Origin: Zychaea mexicana | Taxonomy: Eukaryota; Mucoromycota; Mucoromycetes; Mucorales; Lichtheimiaceae | NCBI RefSeq assembly: GCF_025766255.1 | Contig: NW_026516920.1 | Coordinates: 1-20,141, forward strand | Direction: 5' to 3' | Length of the DNA: 20,141 nucleotides | In this document: positions 19,628-20,141 of the stretch, in pieces | Position numbering within the stretch: the stretch's first letter is position 1 | Layout of the letters: each line of letters opens with the position of its first letter | Notes under the pieces: model-generated | Databases searched by the model: none | Told to the model about the DNA's origin: nothing | The model's input: only the letters and a program-made list of their open reading frames with translations | Position numbers and translations under genes: made by a program

Positions 19628-20141
19628 TTAGTTTTGTAGCGTGACCATTGTAGGACAATCAATAATGCATTGGCGACACGCTTTGGGTACAGTCATGCAC
19701 CGCAGGATGTCACCAAAAGAGAGCTCGTTTAGGATCACGGTGAGCATCATGTCCATACGCTTTTCAAGCATATGGTAAGCTTCATTGGAGAGGTAGAATA
19801 TTGTGTCTGTCAGTGGATTATATCGGCGGAACCCTCCTTCACCGTTATTCAGAACCCTGCGCATATCGCTATTGCTTTCTTAAATCTCTGTTGTCTGATC
19901 AAAAATACGTGTGGCGATATTATATGTCCTCAAATAGCCGGGGAAGTTGTCGACAAAGAATAGGGCATCACTATACACCTTAGTGACTTTGCCCTGTTGC
20001 GCGTATGCTTCGACGCGGACTGCCAGGAACTGCTCTAAATATCTGTGTAGCCGATCGAGTGCTGAGGTAGATTCATGAACTGCTGTCGCGAGATTGCGTG
20101 CTTGGAGGGCTTCGCTTCGATTTACTTGCAAAGTGTTCTTT
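19628..20141 (-). pseudogene. Broken TPR/F-box gene fragment, runs off the right edge
   Basis: The minus-strand frame enters from beyond the window and reads ALQARNLATAVHESTSALD, then EAYAQQGKVTKVYSDALFFV and FPGYLRTYNIATRIF, like tandem TPR helices. It then hits TAA at 19882-19880. The next frame over about 19897-19855 (QRFKKAIAICAGF) is a better TPR continuation, so a local pair of frameshifts is likely. The first frame resumes with FRRYNPLTDTIFYLSNEAY and an F-box-like ILNELSFGDILRCMTVPKAC, RQCIIDCPTM, and stops at 19628. TPR plus F-box is a common Mucorales architecture, and such proteins normally carry several hundred more residues of LRRs; none follow here. The 5' part lies outside the window. 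Confidence 0.55.

Noticed and set aside
1..20141. CRISPR arrays, bacterial operons, insertion sequences or viral genes
   Set aside because: No regularly spaced repeats, ribosome-binding sites or terminal inverted repeats with transposase were seen; intron-rich genes show a eukaryotic nuclear genome.

Overview
The window is eukaryotic and looks like an early-diverging fungus, most likely Mucoromycota (Mucorales-like). The reasons are short GT-AG introns (about 45-210 nt) with CTAAC/CTGAC-type branch sites, compact genes on both strands, TATA boxes about 85-110 nt before start codons, an Sfp1-like zinc-finger factor full of Gln/His/Pro runs, a small SMP-domain protein, and F-box and TPR/F-box sequences of the kind expanded in Mucorales. 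The placement is inference from protein style. No rRNA or other marker is present.

Layout, left to right. 32-961 (-): pirin, two exons. 1561-2943 (-): EamA/DMT-type (SLC35G-like) transporter, three exons. About 3590-4075 (+): a frame-broken relic with a Cys/His knuckle, perhaps the tail of a non-LTR retrotransposon. 4789-7141 (+): monocarboxylate-type MFS transporter in nine exons, one of them apparently 2 nt long. 7344-7953 (+): LSm3, four exons. 8170-10043 (-): Sfp1-like C2H2 transcription factor with a spliced 5' UTR. 10.2-12.0 kb: long non-coding interval. 12087-12926 (+): glyoxalase I, four exons. About 12962-13340 (-): a probable non-coding host transcript carrying an intronic C/D box snoRNA at 13125-13231. 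13935-15788 (+): F-box protein with a leucine-rich C-terminal part. 16197-16490 (-): 56-residue SMP-domain protein with a 3-codon first exon. 16.6-20.1 kb: gene-poor, with a broken acyltransferase-like fragment and a broken TPR/F-box fragment that runs off the right edge.

The genes do not form a pathway. They are housekeeping or stress-type genes (pirin, glyoxalase I, LSm3, SMP) mixed with two transporters, one growth-type transcription factor and members of expanded families.

The most interesting items are two. The first is the snoRNA, unlinked to any protein gene. Its guide next to box D pairs with the universal 18S 530-loop segment and places the fifth nucleotide on the equivalent of human 18S Gm601. 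The second is the 2-nt micro-exon (or recursive splice step) in the MFS gene, the only arrangement found that keeps frame across the first transmembrane segment. I see no wholly new multi-gene system.
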